Part shown: positions 17,030-24,421 of the stretch, piece after piece
Layout: every line of letters starts with the position of its first letter
Position numbering within the stretch: the stretch's first letter is position 1
Assembly (NCBI GenBank): GCA_016209885.1
Contig: JACQVF010000097.1
Coordinates: 62,001 to 126,000 of the forward strand
Direction of reading: 5' to 3'
DNA length: 64,000 nt
DNA from: Gemmatimonadota bacterium
Lineage (GTDB): Bacteria > Gemmatimonadota > Gemmatimonadetes > Longimicrobiales > Gaopeijiaceae
Notes under the pieces: generated by a model
What the model saw: only the letters and a program-made list of their open reading frames with translations
The model's database searches: none
What the model was told of the DNA's origin: nothing
Made by a program: the position numbers and the translations under genes

Positions 17030-17833
17030 GTGGCGCTACTGGCAGCGATTGCGCGGGATCGGGCTCTGGCGGAGCGGCTGCAGGCTGCGTTGGCCGGGCT
17101 GCACGAGGTCGCATGGGTGATGTCGTGGCGGTCGTTCATGCGGTTGGTGCGGGAGCGCCCGGTGACGGGGAGCCTTGTGGATATGGGGATAGTGGCGGGA
17201 GACGGGCCGGGGACGGTGGTCACGTTTCGAGCGTGGTATCCGCGGACGGGCCTGGTTCTTCTGGGTTCGTTTCACCGGCGGCCGGCGGACCTGTTCCGGT
17301 TGGGGAGGGGTGGGGTAGACGGGATCGTGTTGCTGGGGGTGGAGGATCCAGGGGTTCACTTGCGGAGCGCCGTTGCGGCGTCGCTGCGGAACGGTGTGGT
17401 TGCGCGGGTGATGCGTGTGTTGTCGCGACGAGTGCCGCGCCGCGAGCTGGAGGCGGTGCACCTGGCGCTCGAGGGGGTTCATCGGGCGTGGTCGGCGGAC
17501 GAGTTTGCGGAGCGGTTGGGGGTAACGCGGCCGGTGCTGAGTGAGCGATTTCGGGGTGTGGGGCTTCCGTCGGTGGGGCGTCTTCTGCTGTGGGTGCGGG
17601 TGCTGCATGCGTGCTCCTGGCTGACGGAGCCGGGCCGTACGGCGGAGAGTGTTTCGCGCCAGCTCGAGTATTCGAGCGGAGCGGCGTTTCGCCGGGCGCT
17701 CAGGCTATGTACGGGGGCTACGCCGACCCAAGTGATTGAGCGGGGCGGTCTCGATTTGGCGCTGGAGCGGTTCCAGGATCGTCTGGCGCCGCGGCCTGTT
17801 TCGGCGTGGGTGGGCGCACAGGACGTGGCGTAG
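17030..17833 (+). CDS. AraC-type transcription regulator
   Basis: 267 residues. The N-terminal ~120 residues resemble a response-receiver-like alpha/beta domain (GLVLLGSFHRRPADLFRLGRGGVDGIVLL) without an obvious phospho-acceptor aspartate pocket. The C-terminal ~100 residues hold two helix-turn-helix units as in AraC/XylS proteins: SADEFAERLGVTRPVLSERF and ESVSRQLEYSSGAAFRRALRLCTGATPTQV. The start is GTG with gaagg five bases upstream. The target genes are unknown; the two small genes that follow in the same direction are candidates. Confidence 0.75.
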   Translation: MALLAAIARDRALAERLQAALAGLHEVAWVMSWRSFMRLVRERPVTGSLVDMGIVAGDGPGTVVTFRAWYPRTGLVLLGSFHRRPADLFRLGRGGVDGIVLLGVEDPGVHLRSAVAASLRNGVVARVMRVLSRRVPRRELEAVHLALEGVHRAWSADEFAERLGVTRPVLSERFRGVGLPSVGRLLLWVRVLHACSWLTEPGRTAESVSRQLEYSSGAAFRRALRLCTGATPTQVIERGGLDLALERFQDRLAPRPVSAWVGAQDVA

Positions 17834-17899
17834 TGTGACCGCTGGCTCTGGTGGCGGCGCCGCTCGCGACGTGCGTTGCCTTGAGACGGAAGGAGAGGC

Positions 17900-18130
17900 A
17901 TGCCGAGACGGTTCACGGACGACGGGGACCGGGTCTGGGAGGTGGTGGTGGGGCGGGAGTCCTGGGGTACGTTTTATGCGATCTTTGTGCCGAGTGAAGG
18001 GGGGGAACGTGTACGCCAGGCTCCTCTGCGCGGAAGTAGCCACGAGGCGGCGTGGCTGGAGCTGGACCAGATGGGCGCGGACGAGCTGCGGGGGCTATTC
18101 CAGCGGTCGGAGGTCAAGCCCGCGGATTGA
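17900..18130 (+). CDS. Small tryptophan-rich hypothetical protein (76 aa)
   Basis: A 76-residue soluble protein preceded by ggaaggag-type ribosome sequence. It begins MPRRFTDDGDRVWEVVVGRESWGTFYAIFVP, then a variable middle and a helical end (HEAAWLELDQMGADELRGLFQRSE). No family is recognised. Its first half aligns by eye with the next gene, as F-x-D-x2-G-x2-W followed by an aromatic strand, suggesting a duplicated pair. Confidence 0.65.
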   Translation: MPRRFTDDGDRVWEVVVGRESWGTFYAIFVPSEGGERVRQAPLRGSSHEAAWLELDQMGADELRGLFQRSEVKPAD

Positions 18131-18156
18131 CGGGGTGGTTTCCGGAGGGTCTACCG

Positions 18157-18417
18157 ATGCGGGAGTTCGTGGACGAGCAGGGCCGCAGATGGCGCGCGGG
18201 AGCGCGGCGGGAGCCGGTTCTGGACTTTAAGGGCCGCTGGTATCTGGCGTTCCAGTCGTTGGACGGGGCCGTGGAGGTCGAGCCGGCGCTCCGGGACGTT
18301 CGGTGGAACAGCCGGCAGACGGCGGAGCGGACGCTGGCGACGATGGCGGAAGTCGAGCTTTGCCGCCGCCTGCACTGGGCGCTGGGGCGGACGCCGGTGG
18401 GTGCGGGGTCTTCGTGA
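18157..18417 (+). CDS. Small hypothetical protein related to the preceding gene (86 aa)
   Basis: An 86-residue protein, ATG at 18157 with ggaggg upstream. It starts MREFVDEQGRRWRAGARREPVLDF, continues KGRWYLAFQSLDG, and ends in a helix rich in TAERTLATMAEVELCRRL. It shares spacing and aromatic positions with its neighbour. Both lack signal peptides and membrane spans. Function unknown. Confidence 0.65.
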   Translation: MREFVDEQGRRWRAGARREPVLDFKGRWYLAFQSLDGAVEVEPALRDVRWNSRQTAERTLATMAEVELCRRLHWALGRTPVGAGSS

Positions 18418-18470
18418 GATAGGAACGGGTTCGGCTTTCGCCCGCCCTGTCCGCTGCGGTTGGTCCCTGG

Positions 18471-20396
18471 TCAGGTCTCGGAGGGGATTCGGATCACCTG
18501 TCCGACCAGCAGCCGTCTGGGGCTGACCCCCGGGTTGGCGGTTTCGAGGGCGGACAGCGAGACGCCGTATCTGCGGGCGATGGACGTTAGCGTCTCGCCG
18601 GGCCGTACGCGGTGGGTGCCCGCGGACGGGGGGACCGCCTCACCTGCTGCGGGGATCCGGATTACCTTGCCGGCCTGCAGCCGGTCCGGCGGGATACCGG
18701 GATTCGCCTCGAGGAGCGCGGAAAGCGTGACGCCGTAGCCTCGAGCGATGGAGCTGAAGGTCTCGCCGGGTTTCACCCGGTGGGTGCCCCGCGCAGCAGA
18801 CGGGGACGGCGCGACCGCCGCGACCACCGGCGCAACGTAGCCGCTCCGGCGGAACGAGGCGAGGCGCACCGCGATCTGGTCCTCGATTCGCTTTGCCCGC
18901 CACGTGGACGGGGCCTCGTTTACCAGGATGCTGAACGCGATCCGCTCCCCCTCGTGCGACTGCACGTACCCGGAGAGCGCCGAGACGTGCTGGATCGTCC
19001 CGGTCTTCGCTCTCAGGTTACGTGCCGCCGCTGTCCGGAACATGCGCCGCAACCCATCCGGTGAGCCTGCCTCGGGCAGGGACAACCAGAACGGCTCCCA
19101 GAGATTGGGCGACTCGGCGAGAAAGCGGAGCACGGTGACCAGGGCCGTTGCGCTCGCGCGGTTGGCCGGCGAGAGACCGGAGCCATCGTGGATCTCCACC
19201 TGCCCCGGCGGCAGGCCCACCACGTTCGTCAGGAAGCTTTGCACCACGCGCGCACCGGCGGCGAACGACCCTTCGCCCTCGACCAGACGCCCGATCGTCT
19301 TGAGGATGAGCTCGGCATAGAGGTTGTGGCTGCGCTTGTTGACGACGGCGAGGATATCGGCGAGCGGCGGCGATCGGTAGACCGTAAGGACGTGGATCGG
19401 CCCGCCATCCAGGAGTCCAGGTGCGAAGAAGTTCTGGCCGCTGACCAGCGACTCGCCCGGATCGTGCACGCCCCGAGCCGGTCCCGTGACGTCGATCCCC
19501 TTGGATACCAGCACACTCCGGAGGACCGAGGCCGCGAAGTGCGCCGGGTCGGGCACAGTGACCCCGCGCCAGACGCCGCGGTGCCCCCGGCTGATGCGCC
19601 CCGTGATCACGATGGGCGAGGTCGGGTTGGGACGGTCAACGAGGAGCCGCGCTCCCCCCGGCGACGCGACGGTTTGCGCACGGTTCTCGATGGCGACCGA
19701 CGCGCCCTCCGGGACCATGGAGATACGCGGTGGTGCGCCCGCAGAAGCACCGGGGCGCAGGCTGAGGCCCACGACGTTCTCGTTGAACGAGAGGGCGCTC
19801 GCCGGAGCCGCGTACGCATCTTCCAGATAGCGGTCGGACCAGCCCGGTGCGACTTCGGGACCCACGAAGTGCGAGGCGTCGCCCACCACCTCGCCCTCGA
19901 TCCGTCGGATCCCGATGCGAATGAGGTCTTCGGCGAACTGCTCGAAGACCGCGGTCTTAGTCTTATGGAAGCGATCCGCAAGGGTCGGGTCGCCAGTCCC
20001 ATACAGGACCAGGTTACCCCGCAGGACGCCGTCCTCGACGAACCCGTCCGTGAGCAGGTAGGTGGTGTAGCGGAAGTCCGGACCCAGGAAGTAAAGCGCG
20101 GCGGCCGAGGTGAAGAGCTTCATGTTGGAGGCCGGGATCCGGGCGCTCTCGGGCTCGAACGCAAAGAGCGTGTCGCCGCGGTCCAGGGACACGGCCAGCA
20201 CGCTCCACGCTGCTCGCGACCACCCGCGTTCCCGAATCAGCCGCTCCAGATCGTCGCGGAGGTCCTCCGTGGCGTCCGGACGCGGCGGCTTTGCGAGCGG
20301 CAAACCATGGCTCGGGGCGTCGGGCCTGGCCCCGAGCGAGACCGCGGTCAGCGCTGCGAGGAGCGCGAGCGACGGAAGCCTGAGCCTGGCCGTCAT
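18471..20396 (-). CDS. dacB: PBP4-type D-Ala-D-Ala carboxypeptidase/endopeptidase with two LysM domains
   Basis: Periplasmic S13 serine peptidase that trims or cleaves peptidoglycan cross-links. From ATG 20396 it has 641 residues and a signal peptide. The active-site triad motifs are intact: S90-N-M-K93 (PASNMKLF), S356-H-N358 (KRSHNLYAE) and K464-T-G (RAKTGT). After the catalytic part come two LysM repeats, HRVKPGETFSSIARGYGV and HRVRPGETLTSIARRYGV, joined by alanine/proline linkers. A C-terminal LysM pair is not usual in DacB and would tether the enzyme to peptidoglycan. An in-frame GTG at 20444 would add 16 residues before the signal and is disfavoured. Confidence 0.9.
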   Translation of the reverse strand: MTARLRLPSLALLAALTAVSLGARPDAPSHGLPLAKPPRPDATEDLRDDLERLIRERGWSRAAWSVLAVSLDRGDTLFAFEPESARIPASNMKLFTSAAALYFLGPDFRYTTYLLTDGFVEDGVLRGNLVLYGTGDPTLADRFHKTKTAVFEQFAEDLIRIGIRRIEGEVVGDASHFVGPEVAPGWSDRYLEDAYAAPASALSFNENVVGLSLRPGASAGAPPRISMVPEGASVAIENRAQTVASPGGARLLVDRPNPTSPIVITGRISRGHRGVWRGVTVPDPAHFAASVLRSVLVSKGIDVTGPARGVHDPGESLVSGQNFFAPGLLDGGPIHVLTVYRSPPLADILAVVNKRSHNLYAELILKTIGRLVEGEGSFAAGARVVQSFLTNVVGLPPGQVEIHDGSGLSPANRASATALVTVLRFLAESPNLWEPFWLSLPEAGSPDGLRRMFRTAAARNLRAKTGTIQHVSALSGYVQSHEGERIAFSILVNEAPSTWRAKRIEDQIAVRLASFRRSGYVAPVVAAVAPSPSAARGTHRVKPGETFSSIARGYGVTLSALLEANPGIPPDRLQAGKVIRIPAAGEAVPPSAGTHRVRPGETLTSIARRYGVSLSALETANPGVSPRRLLVGQVIRIPSET

Positions 20397-20522
20397 CGGC
20401 TGGTGTCGAGGGTGATGGCTTGCGCGTTCGTACGGATATGCCACTCTGGGGTTAGCAACATTTGTTTCCCTATATCCAATTTGGTGCGACCGGCCCGCGT
20501 TTCGCCACCCTTTCGTATCGCG

Positions 20523-20555
20523 TTCGTGTCGGGTTTCGTGTCGGGTTTCGTGTCG
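20523..20555. repeat. 11-bp tandem repeat x 3
   Basis: Three perfect copies of ttcgtgtcggg in the gap between the dacB start and the UspA end. Both genes are on the minus strand, so this is upstream of dacB. No coding role; it may be a variable-number repeat. Confidence 0.9.
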
Positions 20556-20619
20556 GGTGGGTCCCCGTCGCTGGCCGGAGCCTGCGGGCCCGCGGGCCGC
20601 GGGGGCTGCGCGGCGGGCC

Positions 20620-21453
20620 TCAACGGGTCATGAAGAGGGGAAGCTCGAGGTGGCGGAGTAGCGCGCTGGTGGTGGAGCCCATGAACAGTTCGTGAAGGCG
20701 GGAGTGCCCGTACGCGCCGGAGAAGAGGGCGTCGGCGTTCACGATGCGGGCGATCTCGGCGATGCTGGTTCCGACGTCACCGGAGCGGTGGTGGAGCTGG
20801 TGGGGGATCCGGTGGCCGTCCAGGTACTCGCCGGCGATTCGCAGGGCTCGCGCTCCCTCTTCCAGCTCGCCGACGAAGGCCACGTGGACGGAGAGGCCCA
20901 GGGCTTCGGCGAAGCGCGCGGCGAGCTCCAGTGCGCGAGTGGCGGGTACGCTCTCGTCGAACGCGACGAGGGGCTGGGTCATCTCGGTGAGCTTCTTTGG
21001 GGTCAGGATCAGCGGTCGTGGGGCACGCCGCAGGATTCGCTGGGCGGTGGCACCCAGGGGGTCGTCGCCGAAGGCGGCATGCTCGCCGCGGCGCCCGAGG
21101 ACGAGCAGGTCATGGGCGGGCAGGAGCTCGAGGATGACGGTGGTGACGATGCCGACTTCCTGGCGAGTGATGGCGGGAAGTCCGCCGTCCCCGGCCCGTC
21201 TGGCGAACTCGCGGAGGACCTCCTGGCCGTGTTCCCGGAAGGCGCGGAGCACCTCGGGGCGGAAGGCGGTCTCAGCGATCTCGCCCCATAGCGGTGTCAG
21301 CGTTTCGACGGTGGGTCCCTCGACGATGCGCAGGTCCGTGACGTGGAGGGCCGTGAGCTCGGCGCCGAAGCGGCGTGCGAGGGCGATCGCGTAGTCGCCG
21401 GCAATCCGGCTGTCCTCGGAAGCGTCGAGGGCGACGAGGACGCGTCTGAACAT
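20620..21453 (-). CDS. Universal stress protein, two tandem UspA domains
   Basis: A 277-residue cytoplasmic protein. Domain 1 begins MFRRVLVALDASEDSRIAGDYAIALARRFGAELTALHV and includes HDLLVLGRRGEH. Domain 2 begins QPLVAFDESVPATRALELAARFAEALG and ends with the ATP-binding-type GAYGHSRLHELFMGSTTSALLRHLELPLFM loop (G-2x-G-9x-G-S/T pattern). Tandem UspA proteins bind ATP or act as stress-response modulators. It is monocistronic here, divergent from DUF116. Confidence 0.92.
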   Translation of the reverse strand: MFRRVLVALDASEDSRIAGDYAIALARRFGAELTALHVTDLRIVEGPTVETLTPLWGEIAETAFRPEVLRAFREHGQEVLREFARRAGDGGLPAITRQEVGIVTTVILELLPAHDLLVLGRRGEHAAFGDDPLGATAQRILRRAPRPLILTPKKLTEMTQPLVAFDESVPATRALELAARFAEALGLSVHVAFVGELEEGARALRIAGEYLDGHRIPHQLHHRSGDVGTSIAEIARIVNADALFSGAYGHSRLHELFMGSTTSALLRHLELPLFMTR

Positions 21454-21835
21454 GGTTAGCGGCCCTCCCGGTCGCAGGCGCCCAGGCCCTCGAGGGGGGA
21501 CTGCCCCGGCAGCGGAAGGATCTCGCCGGGATTTCCGGCCCCTCGCGGGATCAGGACCCGCCTCCTGTCCACGGCCCAGCGAACCAGCAAACCAGATCAG
21601 CCAGGTCTTCGGGGCCCACGGGGCCGGGGCCCACGGGGCTCATGGGCTTGAGAGGGAAGGCGCCGCGGGAGCCCCCCAGGGCGCCCGATGCCGCGGGTCC
21701 TGATCCTGCTCATCTGGCGGAGGTGTCGGCGTTCGCAGTGCAAGCTACGCAGGGCGTGCGCAGGCCGCCACCCTTTGGCATACGCCCCATACATCCGGCA
21801 AGCGGCGGAAGCGCGCGCTCACAAGCCCACCGGCG
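21454..21835. other. Non-coding divergent region between uspA and DUF116
   Basis: About 380 bases without a convincing gene. It holds a duplicated ggggcccacgggg-type GC block around 21615-21645. The recognisable control element is the promoter just upstream of DUF116. Confidence 0.5.
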
Positions 21836-21864
21836 TTGACGCCCCGGGCAACGGCCTCTATCCT
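21836..21864 (+). promoter_or_regulatory. Promoter of the DUF116 gene with almost no leader
   Basis: TTGACG at 21836-21841, a 17-bp spacer and TATCCT at 21859-21864. Transcription would begin near 21871, one or two bases before the ATG at 21873, implying a leaderless or nearly leaderless mRNA. Confidence 0.55.
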
Positions 21865-21872
21865 TGAGGCTC

Positions 21873-22766
21873 ATGGCGACGACGCTGCCGACGACGGTAG
21901 TCCGGGAGGCGCCACGCGCGGGCGTGGCGGATCCACTTCGTGGGTGCGAGCCCAGCGGGCCGCAGCTCCTGCAACTCCGCTCGGACCGGCGCCTGGGACA
22001 CGAGTGGGACGACTGGGACGGAGAGGCGCTGCCCAACGGGGGTGTATTCGACACGCCGGCCGTTCTCTTCTTCTCGCTCGCGGCCCTGTTCTTCGCGGCA
22101 TGCCTGGCGGCGGCGGGCGGGATCATCTGGCTCGCGGCGCCACGCCTGGCACAATGGCGGCCGGAGCTCCCGGAGCTTCTGGGCGCTGCCGCCGTGGCCC
22201 TCGCGATCGGGGCGTACACCTGGCTCGCACTCATGGCGGCGAGCTTCTTCCTCGGCCGTCCGCTCCTGCCCCGGCTCCTGGCGGAAGGTGGACTACTCGC
22301 GCGGATCCTCCCGGTGACGGAAGGCGTCGGGAAGAGGCTCGGCCTCGGCCGCGATCGGGCAGGGAACGCGGCTCTTCGGGTATACAACACCCTTGCGGCG
22401 GCGCGGACCACCGGCGCCACCGGCGCCCTGAAAGCCGACGAGCTTCTGGTCCTTCTGCCGCGCTGCCTGGGGAAGGACGGGATGCAGGCCGCCCTGGAGG
22501 TCGCAGCGCGCTACGGAGTGCCCATCTTCGTGGCCGCGCGCGGGCGCTACGCCCGGGAGATGATCGTGCGGCAGCGACCGAAGGCGGTCGTGGCGGTGGC
22601 GTGCGAGCGGGACCTGGTGAGCGGGGTGCACGACGTGGCGGGGCACCTACCCGTCCTCGGCACCACCCTGGGCCTCCCCGAGGGACCCTGCAAGAACACC
22701 ACGGTGGACGTTGGGTCCCTCGAGCGGCAGATTCGCACCCTCCTGGCCCTAGCAGGCCCGCCGTAA
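21873..22766 (+). CDS. DUF116 family membrane protein
   Basis: 297 residues. After a charged N-terminus come two or three hydrophobic spans (~70-95, ~115-140). A soluble domain follows with the DUF116 pattern: LLVLLPRCLGKDG, GVPIFVAARGRYAREMIVRQRPKAVVAVACERDLVSGV, then GTTLGLPEGPCKNTTVDVGSLE. Cysteines sit where the family usually has some of its conserved ones (PRCL, VACE, GPCKNT), although the full metal-binding set typical of other members is not all seen. Biochemical function is unknown for the family. ATG 21873 is preferred over the TTG three codons upstream on the basis of the promoter position. Confidence 0.8.
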   Translation: MATTLPTTVVREAPRAGVADPLRGCEPSGPQLLQLRSDRRLGHEWDDWDGEALPNGGVFDTPAVLFFSLAALFFAACLAAAGGIIWLAAPRLAQWRPELPELLGAAAVALAIGAYTWLALMAASFFLGRPLLPRLLAEGGLLARILPVTEGVGKRLGLGRDRAGNAALRVYNTLAAARTTGATGALKADELLVLLPRCLGKDGMQAALEVAARYGVPIFVAARGRYAREMIVRQRPKAVVAVACERDLVSGVHDVAGHLPVLGTTLGLPEGPCKNTTVDVGSLERQIRTLLALAGPP

Positions 22767-22849
22767 TCCTTCAGCCACCGGCTGGACCCCGAAGGCGCCT
22801 CCGTCCCAACTGTAGTTCACTACCGCCCCGTCCGTCCGCGGCTCGCTAC

Positions 22850-22875
22850 CTGCTCACCCCCGAGAGGGGGAGCAG
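22850..22875 (+). terminator. Hairpin downstream of DUF116
   Basis: ctgct/agcag plus ccccc/ggggg arms with a 2-base bulge and gaga loop. No T-run follows on the + strand, so termination is only plausible. Confidence 0.35.
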
Positions 22876-22884
22876 AAAGAAGAA

Positions 22885-22909
22885 CGGGGGAGCGATGTTC
22901 GCTCCCCCG
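22885..22909 (-). terminator. Intrinsic terminator of the Fur/PerR gene
   Basis: Perfect 11-bp stem (22885-22895 with 22899-22909) and a 3-base loop. Read on the minus strand it is followed by TTCTTCTTTC, giving the T-rich tail of an intrinsic terminator 32 bases past the stop codon. Confidence 0.65.
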
Positions 22910-22940
22910 AACTCCCAGTCCCCGATGCATCAGGCGCCGA

Positions 22941-23381
22941 CTACTGCGCCCGGCAGCTCGCGCAGTAGCCGAGCATCTCGAGACGATAGCCCACCACCTC
23001 GAAGTCGTTCGCCCCGTCCCGCAGCTTCTCCAGCTCCTTCATGGGCAGGCGGCCGGAAATATCTGTGACCTTCCCGCACGAGAGACAGCGCGCGTGATGA
23101 TGCGGATCCGTGCGACCGTCATAGCGCGCCGAGCCGTCGCCGTACGTCAGCTTCGCCGCCAGCGCGCAACCCACCAGCGTCTCCAGGCTCTTGTACACCG
23201 TGGCCAGCGAAATCCCCGGAATCTCGTGACGCACGGCCAGAAAGACATCGTCCGCCGTCGGATGAACGTCCGTACCGATGAGAAACCGGTACACGGCTCC
23301 GCGCTGTTCTGTATAACGCTGGCCACCCCGCTCCAACGCCCGCCGTAGCGTCATCTCCAGGTCGTCGCGGTGCATCTCCAT
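22941..23381 (-). CDS. Fur/PerR-family metal-dependent repressor
   Basis: A 146-residue DNA-binding repressor that senses metal or peroxide. The N-terminal winged helix has RYTEQRGAVYRFLIG and the recognition-helix region ISLATVYKSLETLV. The C-terminal half has HHHARCLSCGKV and GYCASC, which are the two CxxC pairs of the structural zinc site. The histidines DVHPTADDV and DPHHHARC sit where Fur and PerR place regulatory-metal ligands. Fur versus PerR versus Zur cannot be settled by eye; four cysteines and a short length favour PerR. It has its own promoter and a palindrome over the start site, suggesting autoregulation. Confidence 0.92.
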   Translation of the reverse strand: MEMHRDDLEMTLRRALERGGQRYTEQRGAVYRFLIGTDVHPTADDVFLAVRHEIPGISLATVYKSLETLVGCALAAKLTYGDGSARYDGRTDPHHHARCLSCGKVTDISGRLPMKELEKLRDGANDFEVVGYRLEMLGYCASCRAQ

Positions 23382-23408
23382 GATCGTCCTCGCGAGTACG
23401 GTAATTAT

Positions 23409-23425
23409 CGGAGCTCCAATTCCGA
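23409..23425. promoter_or_regulatory. Candidate Fur/PerR operator
   Basis: TCGGA (23409-23413 region) and TCCGA arms flank a short spacer inside an AT-rich stretch (23403-23433). It overlaps the predicted transcription start of the repressor gene, fitting self-repression. The arm match was made by eye. Confidence 0.4.
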
Positions 23426-23428
23426 TTT

Positions 23429-23457
23429 AATTTACGGGATGGTCTGGACCCTGTCAA
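23429..23457 (-). promoter_or_regulatory. Promoter of the Fur/PerR gene
   Basis: On the minus strand, a perfect TTGACA (23457-23452), a 17-bp spacer and TAAATT (23434-23429). The predicted start is near 23422, about 41 bases before the ATG. Confidence 0.6.
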
Positions 23458-23666
23458 TGCTGTGTATCGCGCCATCGCGCCGAATGGTGCCGATCGTGCG
23501 GATCGAACCAGGCCGCGAAATGGGGGTCGGGAGGTGCGAGGGGAGCCTTCGTGAGAGCGGGCTACTTCAGCGGAGTGCGGGCACGAGGTATCATGTCGCG
23601 AGGCAGGGCGATGGAAACGCCGTGCCTGGGTGAAAGGGCGGGTATGTCCAAATCTCCGAGGGTCTC

Positions 23667-24224
23667 ATGAGCGCATACGGTGATGACGGAGCATTGCAGA
23701 CGCTGGAGCCTCTCGTGGAGGCGGTCCAGCGCGGGATCGAGGAGGAGGGGTGGCGGTTGTCCGGGATCCAGAAGACGACGAGCTACGAGTTCGAGGGTCG
23801 CTGGGCCGGGGAATCCACCCGCAGCGCGTACCTCTTCTTTCACCGGGCCGGGGTGCCGGAAGGGTGGAGTGTGGACGCTTTCCTGGACGAGACGTCTGGG
23901 GGGCTGAGCGGCAATCTTGCGCTGGTTGTGGATGGTCCCGATCTCGACGAGATCCTGGACGTGCGGGGGCTGTTGGTGACGTTGCAGGCGGGGGCGGCGT
24001 TGGCGCTGCCGGCGGCGCAGCGGGAGTCGCTGGCGGTGCGCTTTCTTGTCGCGGATGTGCGTTCGGGGGCGAAGAAGGTGGAGAGCGAGCTGCGGTTCAA
24101 GGTTGAGTTGCCGAATTCCGCAGTGGTGGCGGGGGCTTCGGTGGTCTCTGCCGTGTGCAGGGCCGTGATTCGCGCCTACGAGGCACTGCTCAAGGATGGC
24201 CGCGTGGCGGCCTGGGTTCGCTGA
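23667..24224 (+). CDS. Hypothetical protein (185 aa)
   Basis: A soluble 185-residue protein with no signal peptide. A helical N-terminus (LQTLEPLVEAVQRGIEEEGWRLSGI) leads into a beta-rich domain (TSYEFEGRWAGESTRSAYLFFHR) and more strands. A long internal segment LALVVDGPDLDEILDVRGLLVTLQ is followed by a basic/alternating region and a C-terminal helix (SAVCRAVIRAYEALLKDG). No family is recognised. It is convergent with the P1B-ATPase fragment, eight bases away. Confidence 0.6.
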   Translation: MSAYGDDGALQTLEPLVEAVQRGIEEEGWRLSGIQKTTSYEFEGRWAGESTRSAYLFFHRAGVPEGWSVDAFLDETSGGLSGNLALVVDGPDLDEILDVRGLLVTLQAGAALALPAAQRESLAVRFLVADVRSGAKKVESELRFKVELPNSAVVAGASVVSAVCRAVIRAYEALLKDGRVAAWVR

Positions 24225-24232
24225 ACGGCCTC

Positions 24233-24421
24233 TCATTCGGGTCGCATCGGGAGGAGAAGACGGAGCCCGTTGAAGGCGACGAGGACGGTGCTTCCCTCGT
24301 GTCCCAGGACGCCTACGGACAGTCCGATCTTGCCGGCCAGCGCGAGGGTCACGAGCCCGCCGATCACTGCGGAGGCGAAAGCGAGGTTCTGTCGGATGAC
24401 CCTCCGGGCGAGCTGTTCAGA
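24233..24421 (-). pseudogene. C-terminal remnant of a P1B-type heavy-metal ATPase
   Basis: About 62 codons, ending in TGA, read LARRVIRQNLAFASAVIGG, then a membrane span, then VGVLGHEGSTVLVAFNGLRLL. This matches the end of Zn/Cd/Cu P-type ATPases (IRQNL, HEGST, NGLRLL). The phosphorylation domain, ATP-binding domain and most membrane helices are missing, and the upstream sequence is the end of the ZIP gene in another frame. I read it as what is left after deletion of most of a metal-export ATPase. Confidence 0.75.
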
